From: G965202915 sp965202915
Lineage (GTDB): Bacteria; Pseudomonadota; Gammaproteobacteria; Eutrophobiales; Eutrophobiaceae
Assembly (NCBI GenBank): GCA_965202915.1
Contig: OZ241847.1
Location: 744,001-808,000, forward strand
DNA length: 64,000 nucleotides
Direction: 5' to 3'
The notes under the pieces were generated by a model, which was not told where the DNA came from, made no database searches, and worked only from the letters and a program-made list of their open reading frames with translations. Positions 14,805-22,553 of this stretch are shown here, in pieces; position 1 is the stretch's first letter; each line of letters begins with the position of its first letter. The position numbers were made by a program, and so were the translations under genes.

Positions 14805-14889
14805 CTTCTAACGCCTCAAACAGCAGCGCACGTTAGCGCGTCCAGCCACCAGGTCTTGCCTTTTGCTTTTCGACATTAATGTTGTTATG
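14805..14889 (-). repeat. attC-like site 19 interrupted by a RAYT fragment
   Basis: CTTCTAACGCCTCAAAC to GTTGTTATGT with GCGCACGTTAGCGCGTCC inside. The segment 14849-14876 (AGGTCTTGCCTTTTGC...) matches the left end of the miniature elements at 1879 and 2838, so a scrap of that element sits in the site. Last recognisable site before ordinary chromosome. Confidence 0.6.
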
Positions 14890-14973
14890 TGTCTGATCCG
14901 CGGATAATACCGGTGCGGCCATTGTTGTCAGTGGCAATACTATGCCATGAACTATGCCATGAAAATATTTCAT
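14835..14973 (-). pseudogene. Truncated exported-protein gene at the array boundary
   Basis: From ATG 14973, with GGAGG six bases upstream, the frame begins MKYFHGIVHGIVLPLTTMAAP, a good signal peptide ending near VLSAD. After 27 codons it enters attC site 19 and stops at TAA 14835. This looks like the beginning of a gene whose body was replaced when the array or an element inserted. Confidence 0.5.
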
Positions 14974-15136
14974 TGAGGCCTCCAGAGTAAAGGCGATTCC
15001 GTATTTAAGACAGCAGTTGTAAACCGGCGTTCCCGACGATATCCATTAAAAGCCGAGGCATATCGGAATATTACGCTATAATATTACCATAATGCGAGGT
15101 TAGAAGGTTGGTGCAATTCAATGGTACGAGCTTAAA

Positions 15137-16915
15137 ATGGCAAATAAGGCGCTCAATATAAATAATACAAGTAACCCTTTGACGCTTGATTACGTGCTGG
15201 CGCAATTGCAACGGGATGGCCTGATTTCCAAACGCCAGCACGGGCAAATACTGAGTCAGCAACAAGACCAACAGCGACAGGTGCATCCGTTGATCCGGGT
15301 TGCCGAACAGGGCTGGAAGAGTATCACTACCCCGGCTTATCCCTTATCTCTGGAGATTTTAACGCGCTGGCTGGCGGAAAAGACCGGCCAGGAATATGTA
15401 CGGCTGGACCCGCTTAAAATTGACGTGCAAAAGGTGACCGGCTTTATTTCTCAGGCCTATGCGACAAAATTAAAGATCCTGCCGATCAAGGTAACCGCGA
15501 CCGAGTTGACGGTCGCCACCTGCGAGCCGTTTATCGATTCATGGGAAAATGAGCTGGCTCAAATTGCCAACCTCAGGATTAAACGGGCGATCATCAATCC
15601 CAAGGATCTGGAACGCTATTTGATCGAGTTTTACGGCGTTAGCCGGTCTATCATGGGCGCGATTGATGATAAGGCGCGGGAATCGATGACCCTGGTCCAG
15701 AATTTTGAACAAATGCTGGAGGTCGGTAAGGTCGGGGAACCGGACGCGAATGAGCAACATATCGTCAGTATTGTCGATTGGTTGTTGCAGTTTGCCTTTG
15801 AACAAAGAGCCAGCGACATCCACCTGGAGCCGCGCCGGGATGAGGGGCGAGTACGTTTCAGGATCGATGGGAAATTGCATTTTGTCCATGAGTTTCCGGC
15901 GATATTGTTGAACTCGATCACCAGTCGTTTGAAGTCGCTGGGACGGATGGACGTGACCGACCGCCGCCGCCCTCAGGATGGCCGGATAAAGACGGTGACG
16001 CCGTCCGGCAAGGAAGTGGAAATGAGGTTATCGACGATGCCGACCACCTTCGGTGAAAAATTGGTGTTGCGCATTTTTGATCCGGATATGTTGATCAAAA
16101 GTTATCAGGAGTTGGGGTTTACCAAGCATGATACGGCGGCGGTTGAGCAGATGTTGTCGAGTCCCAACGGTATCATCCTGGTCACCGGGCCGACCGGTTC
16201 GGGCAAGACTACGACCCTCTATTCCAGCCTCAATCAAATTGCCAGGCCTGAGGTGAATATTTGTACGATTGAAGATCCGATCGAGATGGTGGAACCTCAA
16301 TTTAATCAAATGCAGGTACAACCGGCTATTGGGGTCGATTTTGCCAGCGGGGTGCGCACCCTGCTGCGCCAGGACCCGGATATAGTTATGGTGGGCGAGA
16401 TCAGGGATAAGGAAACGGCGGAAATCGCAATACAGGCGGCCCTGACCGGCCACCTGGTGTTATCGAGCCTGCATACCAATGATGCCCCCGGGGCAATCAC
16501 CCGACTGGTGGATATAGATGTGCAACCTTATCTGGTCAGTGCCACGTTGCTGGGCGTACTTGCCCAAAGGTTGATACGCACGCTATGCCCGCACTGCAAA
16601 CAGGCAAAACCGATAGATAAGAATGCCTGGCGACAATTCGCCGCACCGTTGAAATTAAGCCATCCCAAAAAAACCTTTGCCGCCAAGGGCTGTGATGAAT
16701 GCAGGCATACCGGTTATATGGGCCGGGTCGGGATTTATGAGATATTGACGATCAATGACGTGGTCCGCAAACAGATCGTTGAGTCTTCGGATCTGACGGG
16801 GCTGAGGGAGACGGCCCTGGCACAGGGCATGCGTCCGCTTAAAGTATGCGGGGCACAAAAAGTCGCCGACGGGGTGACGACCCTGGAGGAAGTCCATACA
16901 GTTTTGCCAGATTAA
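15137..16915 (+). CDS. GspE/PilB-family secretion or type IV pilus ATPase
   Basis: 592 aa. An N-terminal MshEN-like region (about 20-190) is followed by the AAA-type core. This has the N2 domain (RASDIHLEP), Walker A GPTGSGKTTT (about 346-356), Asp box IEDPIE, Walker B LRQDPDIVMVGEIRD and His box TGHLVLSSLHTND. A tetracysteine zinc motif (CPHC ... CDEC) is at about 483-525. These features define the ATPase that drives type II secretion or type IV pilus extension. No other secretion or pilus gene is adjacent, so which machine it serves is unknown. It is the first clearly chromosomal gene right of the cassette array; no good ribosome binding site is seen. Confidence 0.9.
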   Translation: MANKALNINNTSNPLTLDYVLAQLQRDGLISKRQHGQILSQQQDQQRQVHPLIRVAEQGWKSITTPAYPLSLEILTRWLAEKTGQEYVRLDPLKIDVQKVTGFISQAYATKLKILPIKVTATELTVATCEPFIDSWENELAQIANLRIKRAIINPKDLERYLIEFYGVSRSIMGAIDDKARESMTLVQNFEQMLEVGKVGEPDANEQHIVSIVDWLLQFAFEQRASDIHLEPRRDEGRVRFRIDGKLHFVHEFPAILLNSITSRLKSLGRMDVTDRRRPQDGRIKTVTPSGKEVEMRLSTMPTTFGEKLVLRIFDPDMLIKSYQELGFTKHDTAAVEQMLSSPNGIILVTGPTGSGKTTTLYSSLNQIARPEVNICTIEDPIEMVEPQFNQMQVQPAIGVDFASGVRTLLRQDPDIVMVGEIRDKETAEIAIQAALTGHLVLSSLHTNDAPGAITRLVDIDVQPYLVSATLLGVLAQRLIRTLCPHCKQAKPIDKNAWRQFAAPLKLSHPKKTFAAKGCDECRHTGYMGRVGIYEILTINDVVRKQIVESSDLTGLRETALAQGMRPLKVCGAQKVADGVTTLEEVHTVLPD

Positions 16916-16934
16916 TCGTGAGTCATAAGAACCA

Positions 16935-17861
16935 TCAGGCCCGTGGGTGATGTTCCGCGTGTAACCGTTTTAATCGTTCGCGGGCGACGTGGGTGTAAAT
17001 CTGGGTGGTGGAAATATCGCTATGGCCTAAGAGCATCTGCACTACTCTTAGGTCGGCGCCGTGATTGAGTAAATGGGTGGCAAAGGCATGCCGCAATATA
17101 TGAGGGGATATGGGTTTGCTGATCCCGGCCTGTCGGGCATAGCGTTTGATGATATGCCAAAAAGTCTGCCGGGTCATCGCCCGGTTGCGTCTGCTGGGAA
17201 ATAACGCCGGATTCTCGGCGCCGGTGATCAACCTGCTTCGGGTTGCGGCGATATAATTCTCAAGCCAGTCATGCGCCTCTTGTCCGATAGGTATGAGTCT
17301 CTCTTTATTGCCTTTGCCGGCAATCCGGAGCACGCCCTGCCTGAGATTGAGCTGATCCATGCCCAGGTTAACCAGTTCCGATACCCGTAAACCGGTCGCA
17401 TATAATACTTCCAGCATGGTCCGATCTCTAAAGCCCTTGGGGTCATCGGTATTGGGCGTGTTGAGTAATGCCTCGACTTCGGTTTCGGTTAAGGAATGCG
17501 GTAGCGGCCTGCCGAGCCGGGGAGCGGCAATATTATCAGTGGGATCGGTCTGGATCCGCCCCTCACGCAACAGATATTGATAGAATCTGCGCAGACTGGA
17601 CAGGCGGCGGGCGGTGGTCCGGGCTGATATATCAACCTGTTCGGATAAATAGTCCAGAATTAACGCTTCCCGAACACAATCCATATCGGCCTGGTGGCGC
17701 GCCGCCCAGGATGCGAAGCGATATAAATCGGTGCGGTAGGCGTCAAGGGTATTGCGGCTCAGGCCCCGTTCCATCCAGATCATATCCAGGAAATGGTCTA
17801 TAATGGACTTGGAGCCTTCGGTGATTTCCAAGGATGAGTGGTTACTGTGATCCATGATCAT
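16935..17861 (-). CDS. xerD: Tyrosine recombinase XerD
   Basis: 308 aa. The N-terminal core-binding domain (IIDHFLDMIWMERGLSRNTL) is followed by the catalytic domain. The Arg is in ATGLRVSEL, the Lys in GKGNKERLIP, HILRHAFATHLL gives His-x-x-Arg, LLGHSDISTTQIYTH holds the second His, and the nucleophile Tyr is in that last motif. Length and motif spacing are those of XerD, which resolves chromosome dimers at dif with XerC. It lacks the extra segment typical of integron integrases. Convergent with the ATPase gene, 19 bp apart. The start could also be the Met at 17855. Confidence 0.92.
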   Translation of the reverse strand: MIMDHSNHSSLEITEGSKSIIDHFLDMIWMERGLSRNTLDAYRTDLYRFASWAARHQADMDCVREALILDYLSEQVDISARTTARRLSSLRRFYQYLLREGRIQTDPTDNIAAPRLGRPLPHSLTETEVEALLNTPNTDDPKGFRDRTMLEVLYATGLRVSELVNLGMDQLNLRQGVLRIAGKGNKERLIPIGQEAHDWLENYIAATRSRLITGAENPALFPSRRNRAMTRQTFWHIIKRYARQAGISKPISPHILRHAFATHLLNHGADLRVVQMLLGHSDISTTQIYTHVARERLKRLHAEHHPRA

Positions 17862-18158
17862 GCGCCTGATAATACCCGGATGCTAACGTTTTCCACCGCC
17901 AAAGTCATGGTTAATTGGGTTTGGTATTCGGGCATGGTCGCCTGTGGTTAATCGATCCGCCGGTGATATTGGAGCGGGTAACGGGTTGCCGTGCGGGATA
18001 AAATTTCTGGAATCGCCGGATGGTTTCGCCTATACTGTTTATATACCACCGGGCAAAACATAGAGATTTGGATGGTCAGGGGTGTTTGGCATTGATCATG
18101 CCTGCCGTCCCGGTTATGCTGGATAATGAGATTTATTTAGAGGATAGAAGGTGACGCT
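17862..18158. other. Intergenic region between divergent xerD and lipoprotein gene
   Basis: About 300 bp with no open gene. It must contain the promoters of both flanking genes; TATACTGTTTATATAC (18031-18046) could hold a -10 for the rightward one. No repeat or RNA recognised. Confidence 0.4.
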
Positions 18159-18899
18159 ATGAAACACGGTTTGTTTATCATTGTGTATTTGCTTATGGTC
18201 ATTGCCGGGACCGGCTGTTCCGAGATTCAGACGATGAATGATGATCCTGAGCCGAATATTAAGGATTTGAATGGCGAGCATAAGCATAAAATTGGCGAGC
18301 ATGGGCATAAAGTCGTTGATCAAGATATCCGGGAACTGAATGAAAGGATCAAGTCACTTGGCGAGGGTATTGCAGCACTCGATATGGATATTATGAAACA
18401 TGATAAGAAAATCGATACGCTCAATAATGAGCTCGGCGCACATGATAAAAGTATTAGCAGTCTTCTCCGGGGGATAAGCTGGCCCGGCGGTGGTGCTGTT
18501 AATGCACTCAAGACGCATATAGACGCCTCTTTCCTGAAGCATGATAGAACGGTCGATATCCGGATCAATAGCCATGAGACTAATGTCAGGAAACTGATCA
18601 GTGACCATAAGACTGATGTCGGGGCCCTGATCAGTGACCATGAGACTGATGTCAGAACCCTAATCAGTGACCATGAGAATGTGATCGCAAAACTGATTAG
18701 AGGACTGAGCACAATGATTAATACCCACGATGTCAAGATCGAAAAATTGATCAGCGATCATGATATGCAGGTGTCAGCACTCAATAAAAGTATCGATTTA
18801 TATTTGAAGGTGCTGATGGTATTAGCGGTGATCGCGTTGGTGGTCCTGGCGATATTGTGGTTGCAATTTAAGGCTATCAGAGCGGAAAAGCTATCATAA
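18159..18899 (+). CDS. Coiled-coil lipoprotein with 11-residue repeats and C-terminal membrane helix
   Basis: 246 aa. GAAGG precedes the ATG. The signal has a lipobox-like VIAGTGC (Cys 20), then a His-rich stretch (GEHKHKIGEHGHK). About 150 residues of predicted coiled coil follow, including tandem 11-residue units of the form LISDH(E/K)TDV(R/G)(T/A). The protein ends in a strong membrane helix (VLMVLAVIALVVLAILWLQF) and a basic tail. A lipid anchor at one end and a membrane helix at the other is unusual; it could span the periplasm or lie as a hairpin. No family recognised; monocistronic. Confidence 0.7.
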   Translation: MKHGLFIIVYLLMVIAGTGCSEIQTMNDDPEPNIKDLNGEHKHKIGEHGHKVVDQDIRELNERIKSLGEGIAALDMDIMKHDKKIDTLNNELGAHDKSISSLLRGISWPGGGAVNALKTHIDASFLKHDRTVDIRINSHETNVRKLISDHKTDVGALISDHETDVRTLISDHENVIAKLIRGLSTMINTHDVKIEKLISDHDMQVSALNKSIDLYLKVLMVLAVIALVVLAILWLQFKAIRAEKLS

Positions 18900-18979
18900 T
18901 CTTTTGTGGGCCATGATGGAGCAACAAGCCTCAGGTCAACGATGGAGGCTGCAAGTCGCCGGCATAAACCAGGCTCGGC

Positions 18980-19348
18980 TCAGTCGGCGGTGTTTCGAGC
19001 CGGTTTGATTTTTTCCTTGATGCGCGCCGATTTACCGCGACGCCCGCGCATATAGTATAGCTTTGCCCGGCGAACGTCGCCGTGACGCTTGACCTCGATC
19101 TCGGCCAACAGTGGGCTATACGTCTGGAAAACCCGTTCCACGCCTTCACCGTATGAGATCTTTCTTACCGTGAAGGAAGAATTTAACCCGCGGTTGCGTT
19201 TGGCGATGACTACGCCTTCAAATCCCTGCAACCGTTCTCGCTGGCCTTCTTTTACCCGTACCTGCACGAGCACGGTATCGCCGACGCTGAAATCCGGTAC
19301 GTCACGGTTCATCTGTTCGGTTTCAAGTTGTTCTATGATGTTGCTCAT
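18980..19348 (-). CDS. rplS: Ribosomal protein L19
   Basis: 122 aa from ATG 19348, which follows GGAGAATTGATT. Characteristic segments are DVPDFSVGDTVLVQVRVKEG, RLQGFEGVVIAKRNRGLN, SFTVRKISYGEGVERVF, and LYYMRGRRGKSARIKEK at the end. A 50S subunit protein at the 30S-50S interface. Last gene of the minus-strand operon rpsP-rimM-trmD-rplS. Confidence 0.97.
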   Translation of the reverse strand: MSNIIEQLETEQMNRDVPDFSVGDTVLVQVRVKEGQRERLQGFEGVVIAKRNRGLNSSFTVRKISYGEGVERVFQTYSPLLAEIEVKRHGDVRRAKLYYMRGRRGKSARIKEKIKPARNTAD

Positions 19349-19376
19349 AATCAATTCTCCCATTAATGCGCCCATT

Positions 19377-20144
19377 CTACCTGCTATCGCCGCCGGAGTC
19401 ATTGTGATTATATTCCTTTTTAAATTCTTCCAGCAAGTTCCGCTGGACGGCGTCCAAGGGCCTGGATTCAAGCAATTCAGGCCGCAATAACCAAGTGCGA
19501 CCGAGTGCCTGTTTCATCCTCCAGCGATTGATTGCGGCATGGTTGCCGCTCAGCAACACCGCCGGTACGGCTTGTCCGTCTATGGTCTCAGGCCGGGTAA
19601 ATTGTGGGTAATGGAGGCGCCCGTCAAAAAATGAATCGCCGGTCATGGATGCATGATTGCCCAATGCCCCCGGCAACATTCTGATCATGGCGTCAATGAT
19701 CACCAGCGCGGCAAGTTCGCCGCCACTCAATACATAATCACCAATCGACCATTCTTCGGTTATTTCGGCATCGATCAGGCGCTGGTCTATGCCTTCGTAG
19801 CGCCCTGCGACCAGTATCAATCCCGCCATATTGGCCAGTCTTTTAACGCCGGATTGATCCAGTCTTCTTCCCTGCGGGCTGAGATAGATCACCGGTGTAT
19901 TATCCGCCTGCCTGCTCCTGGCGGCATCGATTGCGGCTTTAAGCGGTTGGTATTTCATAACCATGCCGGGTCCGCCGCCGAAAGGACGATCATCCACGGT
20001 TCGGTTTTTATCGTGGGTGAAATCCCTGGGGTTCCAGGTCCGAATGGCGATCAGTTGCTTGTCGATTGCCCGTTTGCTGATACCATGCCGGGCAACGAGT
20101 GACACCATTTCCGGGAATAATGTAACCAGGTCAATCTGTAGCAT
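19377..20144 (-). CDS. trmD: tRNA (guanine37-N1)-methyltransferase TrmD
   Basis: 255 aa, full length. It has the N-terminal IDLVTLFPEMV, the SPOUT knot that binds S-adenosylmethionine (YLSPQGRRLDQSGV, LVAGRYEGIDQR and the ITEEWSIGDYVLSGGELAAL loop), and the C-terminal helical domain. It methylates G37 of tRNAs reading CNN codons and prevents +1 frameshifting. It overlaps rimM by 14 bp and precedes rplS by 28 bp. Confidence 0.97.
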   Translation of the reverse strand: MLQIDLVTLFPEMVSLVARHGISKRAIDKQLIAIRTWNPRDFTHDKNRTVDDRPFGGGPGMVMKYQPLKAAIDAARSRQADNTPVIYLSPQGRRLDQSGVKRLANMAGLILVAGRYEGIDQRLIDAEITEEWSIGDYVLSGGELAALVIIDAMIRMLPGALGNHASMTGDSFFDGRLHYPQFTRPETIDGQAVPAVLLSGNHAAINRWRMKQALGRTWLLRPELLESRPLDAVQRNLLEEFKKEYNHNDSGGDSR

Positions 20145-20673
20145 TTATTTCCCAATCGACGATAATGCGGCCCTGTTGCAAATCCACGTCAATGATGTAA
20201 ACGCCGCGAATATACGGGATCAGCCATTGTTTATCGCCTTTGATGATCAGTACGTCATGGGCACCGGTCTCGGTCATATCGACCACCTTACCCAGGACGA
20301 TATTCTGCCGGTTAACGACTCCGAGACCGATCAGGTCGCACCAGTAATAATGGCCTGCTTCAAGTGCCGGCAATTGCCGGCGTGCGACGGCAACGTCGGC
20401 ATCGACCAGGGCTTGCGCAATTTCACGGTCGACCACCCCGGCAAGGTTTACCAGCAAACATTTGCCCTGCACCCGTCCGGCGTCAACCGCAAATTTACGC
20501 CGACCCCCGTCACCCTCCAGGAACCAGGGAGAATAGCCAAGGATATTCTCTTTTGGGCGGGTATAAGACAACACTTTCAGCCACCCCCGTAAACCATATA
20601 CGCCGGAGATTTTACCAACGATAATGTGACGGTCGGCGGCGGTGGCCACTATTGTCGATGCATAACCGCCCAC
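20131..20673 (-). CDS. rimM: 16S rRNA processing protein RimM
   Basis: 180 aa, with the first 12 residues possibly upstream of the true start. IIVGKISGVYGLRGWLKVLSY is the family's N-terminal barrel and HYYWCDLIGLGVV begins the PRC-barrel domain that binds ribosomal protein S19. It assists maturation of the 30S head. Between rpsP and trmD in the conserved operon. Confidence 0.95.
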   Translation of the reverse strand: MGGYASTIVATAADRHIIVGKISGVYGLRGWLKVLSYTRPKENILGYSPWFLEGDGGRRKFAVDAGRVQGKCLLVNLAGVVDREIAQALVDADVAVARRQLPALEAGHYYWCDLIGLGVVNRQNIVLGKVVDMTETGAHDVLIIKGDKQWLIPYIRGVYIIDVDLQQGRIIVDWEINATD

Positions 20674-20709
20674 TGCTCAGTGCTGACAAACAGTGTCTTA
20701 AAAAGCCAA

Positions 20710-20961
20710 TCAGATGGTGGCGGCCTTATTCTGGCTAAGCAGGGTTGCAACTCGCTCCGACATCCGGGCACCCTGATCAAGCCAATAGCTGATCCGACCG
20801 GTATCAATTTTCAGTGTTTCTTCCTTGCCGGTCGCGCCGGGATTAAAAAAGCCAAGACGTTCAATGGAACGGCCATCGCGTTTGTTGCGGCGGTCAGTCA
20901 CAACAATATGATAGAATGGTCTTTTTTTCGCGCCTCTGCGCGCCAAGCGAATCGTGATCAT
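20710..20961 (-). CDS. rpsP: Ribosomal protein S16
   Basis: 83 aa: MITIRLARRGAKKRPFYHIV, then RDGRSIERLGFFNP and the C-terminal WLDQGARMSERVATLL. First gene of the operon; the AT-rich 220 bp to the right hold its promoter and that of the divergent cyclo-ligase gene. Confidence 0.97.
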   Translation of the reverse strand: MITIRLARRGAKKRPFYHIVVTDRRNKRDGRSIERLGFFNPGATGKEETLKIDTGRISYWLDQGARMSERVATLLSQNKAATI

Positions 20962-21185
20962 GCGTCCACCGAGCTCGGATTCATTATATATTTACCCATC
21001 TTGATATATTTACCCACCTTGAGAAAAGGATGTATTGTACGACAAATTGATTGCAATGGAAATACCCGGGCCGGCGATGCCTGTTTGTTTAAGGCCAATG
21101 GGGGGTGTTTGCATTGTAGCGATTATTTATTTTAATATAAATTCTATATATATTATATAAACTATAGTTTTATAAAGATATTTAT

Positions 21186-21797
21186 ATGGAATATAAACAG
21201 GATACCGGGCGGATAAAGTGTGATTATCGCAAGCGCTTGAAGCGACTCAGAGACGATATTAGCGGGAAACAGTATCTTGTTTTTAATCGAGCCATCATCG
21301 GCAATCTGGAGCGCGTAGAGACATTCCGGTCGGCAAAGCGGATTTTTACTTATATTTCCAATGGTGCTGAGGCCGATACTCATACCTTGATTCGCTCCAG
21401 AATTGATGATCTTGAGGCCCTGGCAGTGCCTAAAATCGTCAACAATACCATGCTCGCGGTGAGATTTCCCGGCTGGAAAAAACTGGCAGTCGGGCCATTG
21501 GGGATATTGGCGCCCGTGACAGATGATATCTGTCCGCCCCCCTATGACGCGGTCATTACCCCTGGATTAGGATTCACCCGTCAAGGGGTGCGTCTGGGCT
21601 ATGGCCGCGGTTATTATGATCGCTGGTTCGCCGAGCATCCGCCGGTGATCAAAATCGGCCTTTGCTATGGCAGTCAAATCATGGACGGTCTGCCTGATGA
21701 TGATCACGACGTGGCCATCGATATCATAGTCACCGAGCGGGAGATCATCCATATTGACCGGGGTGAGATCAACCCTGCCGGAATTGTTCCAACTTGA
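21186..21797 (+). CDS. 5-formyltetrahydrofolate cyclo-ligase
   Basis: 203 aa. It converts 5-formyl-THF to 5,10-methenyl-THF with ATP. The N-terminal R-K-R-L-K-R-L-R-D pattern is followed by IFTYISNGAEADTHTLI, PPPYDAVITPGLGF and the nucleotide/folate motif RLGYGRGYYDRW. The ATG follows a very AT-rich leader (21120-21185). The 3' end overlaps the lipoprotein gene on the other strand by about 29 bp. I looked for a 6S RNA upstream, a frequent neighbour of this gene, and could not support one. Confidence 0.93.
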   Translation: MEYKQDTGRIKCDYRKRLKRLRDDISGKQYLVFNRAIIGNLERVETFRSAKRIFTYISNGAEADTHTLIRSRIDDLEALAVPKIVNNTMLAVRFPGWKKLAVGPLGILAPVTDDICPPPYDAVITPGLGFTRQGVRLGYGRGYYDRWFAEHPPVIKIGLCYGSQIMDGLPDDDHDVAIDIIVTEREIIHIDRGEINPAGIVPT

Positions 21798-22485
21798 GCG
21801 ACAGCGAACCTTGATCGAGGGCTTCATTTTGAGTTTTTTCAACGCGCTCCAGCTTGACCAAACCCACACCCGGCGCATACCAACGGGTTTCCATGACGTT
21901 GATCAGGGTTAGGCCCAGATTGTTACCGATATTTTTAAATTTCGACCCCCGCAGCTCCACTTTAATACAGGCATGAAATGTGCCGGCCGGAACTTGTACC
22001 GCTTCATTAAGCGATACGATTTTTCCTTCCACCGGCACCTCAGCGATGATATTGAATTGCGGTTGCTGCGGCATGGCCGGGGTCTTGGTTAATAATTTTG
22101 TTGTCGTTGTTTCCTCCCAGGAGGTGCCCTCGATTAATGGAAAAGCCAGCACTAAACGGCGCTCGGGATGATAGACCGGGGGTAAATTACCGGTCTTGGT
22201 GCTACCCAGATAGATGATCCCGGTGTCGTCGCGCCGGTAATACAATTCGGTTCCACTCAATGATCGGCGAACATGAACCCGCTCGCCGTTCAGATATTTG
22301 ATGCCGCCATTAATCAATAAATATTTTTGTTGCCTGCTGCCATCCATGGTGGTATGTATCACCTGATAGCTCCAACGGTGGCCTTTGGTCAACGGGAAAT
22401 AGCCCGGCGCCGGCGGTTGACATGCGCCGGTGAATGAAAATAACAACAGATAACATACTATGCGAATAAAAATGAGCGGTTTCAT
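21769..22485 (-). CDS. Putative lipoprotein of unknown function
   Basis: 238 aa from the Met at 22485; the frame is open further upstream, but MKPLIFIRIVCYLLLFSFTG-A-C is a clear lipoprotein signal with the lipid Cys at about residue 22. The mature part is beta-rich (GYFPLTKGHRWSYQV, LVLAFPLIEGTSWEE, VQVPAGTFHACIKVEL, TRWYAPGVGLVKLE). This matches outer-membrane-attached proteins that often carry a repeated W-Y/G-V-G-L-V pattern. Function unknown. The start is divergent from and nearly abuts the PQQ dehydrogenase gene. Confidence 0.75.
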   Translation of the reverse strand: MKPLIFIRIVCYLLLFSFTGACQPPAPGYFPLTKGHRWSYQVIHTTMDGSRQQKYLLINGGIKYLNGERVHVRRSLSGTELYYRRDDTGIIYLGSTKTGNLPPVYHPERRLVLAFPLIEGTSWEETTTTKLLTKTPAMPQQPQFNIIAEVPVEGKIVSLNEAVQVPAGTFHACIKVELRGSKFKNIGNNLGLTLINVMETRWYAPGVGLVKLERVEKTQNEALDQGSLSLKLEQFRQG

Positions 22486-22553
22486 TGTACCCTGTCCCCT
22501 GTTTTGGGCTGGCCGGTTGCGGGATTTTATGCCAAAACCAAACAATCGGCCAT

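Noticed and set aside
16935..17861. Tyrosine recombinase next to the cassette array as the missing integron integrase
   Set aside because: Size and spacing match XerD, and the extra segment between the catalytic patches that marks IntI is absent.
20962..21185. 6S RNA, which often sits upstream of the cyclo-ligase gene
   Set aside because: The stretch is very AT-rich and I could not find a long bulged hairpin of the right length; the usual place relative to the gene is too short here.
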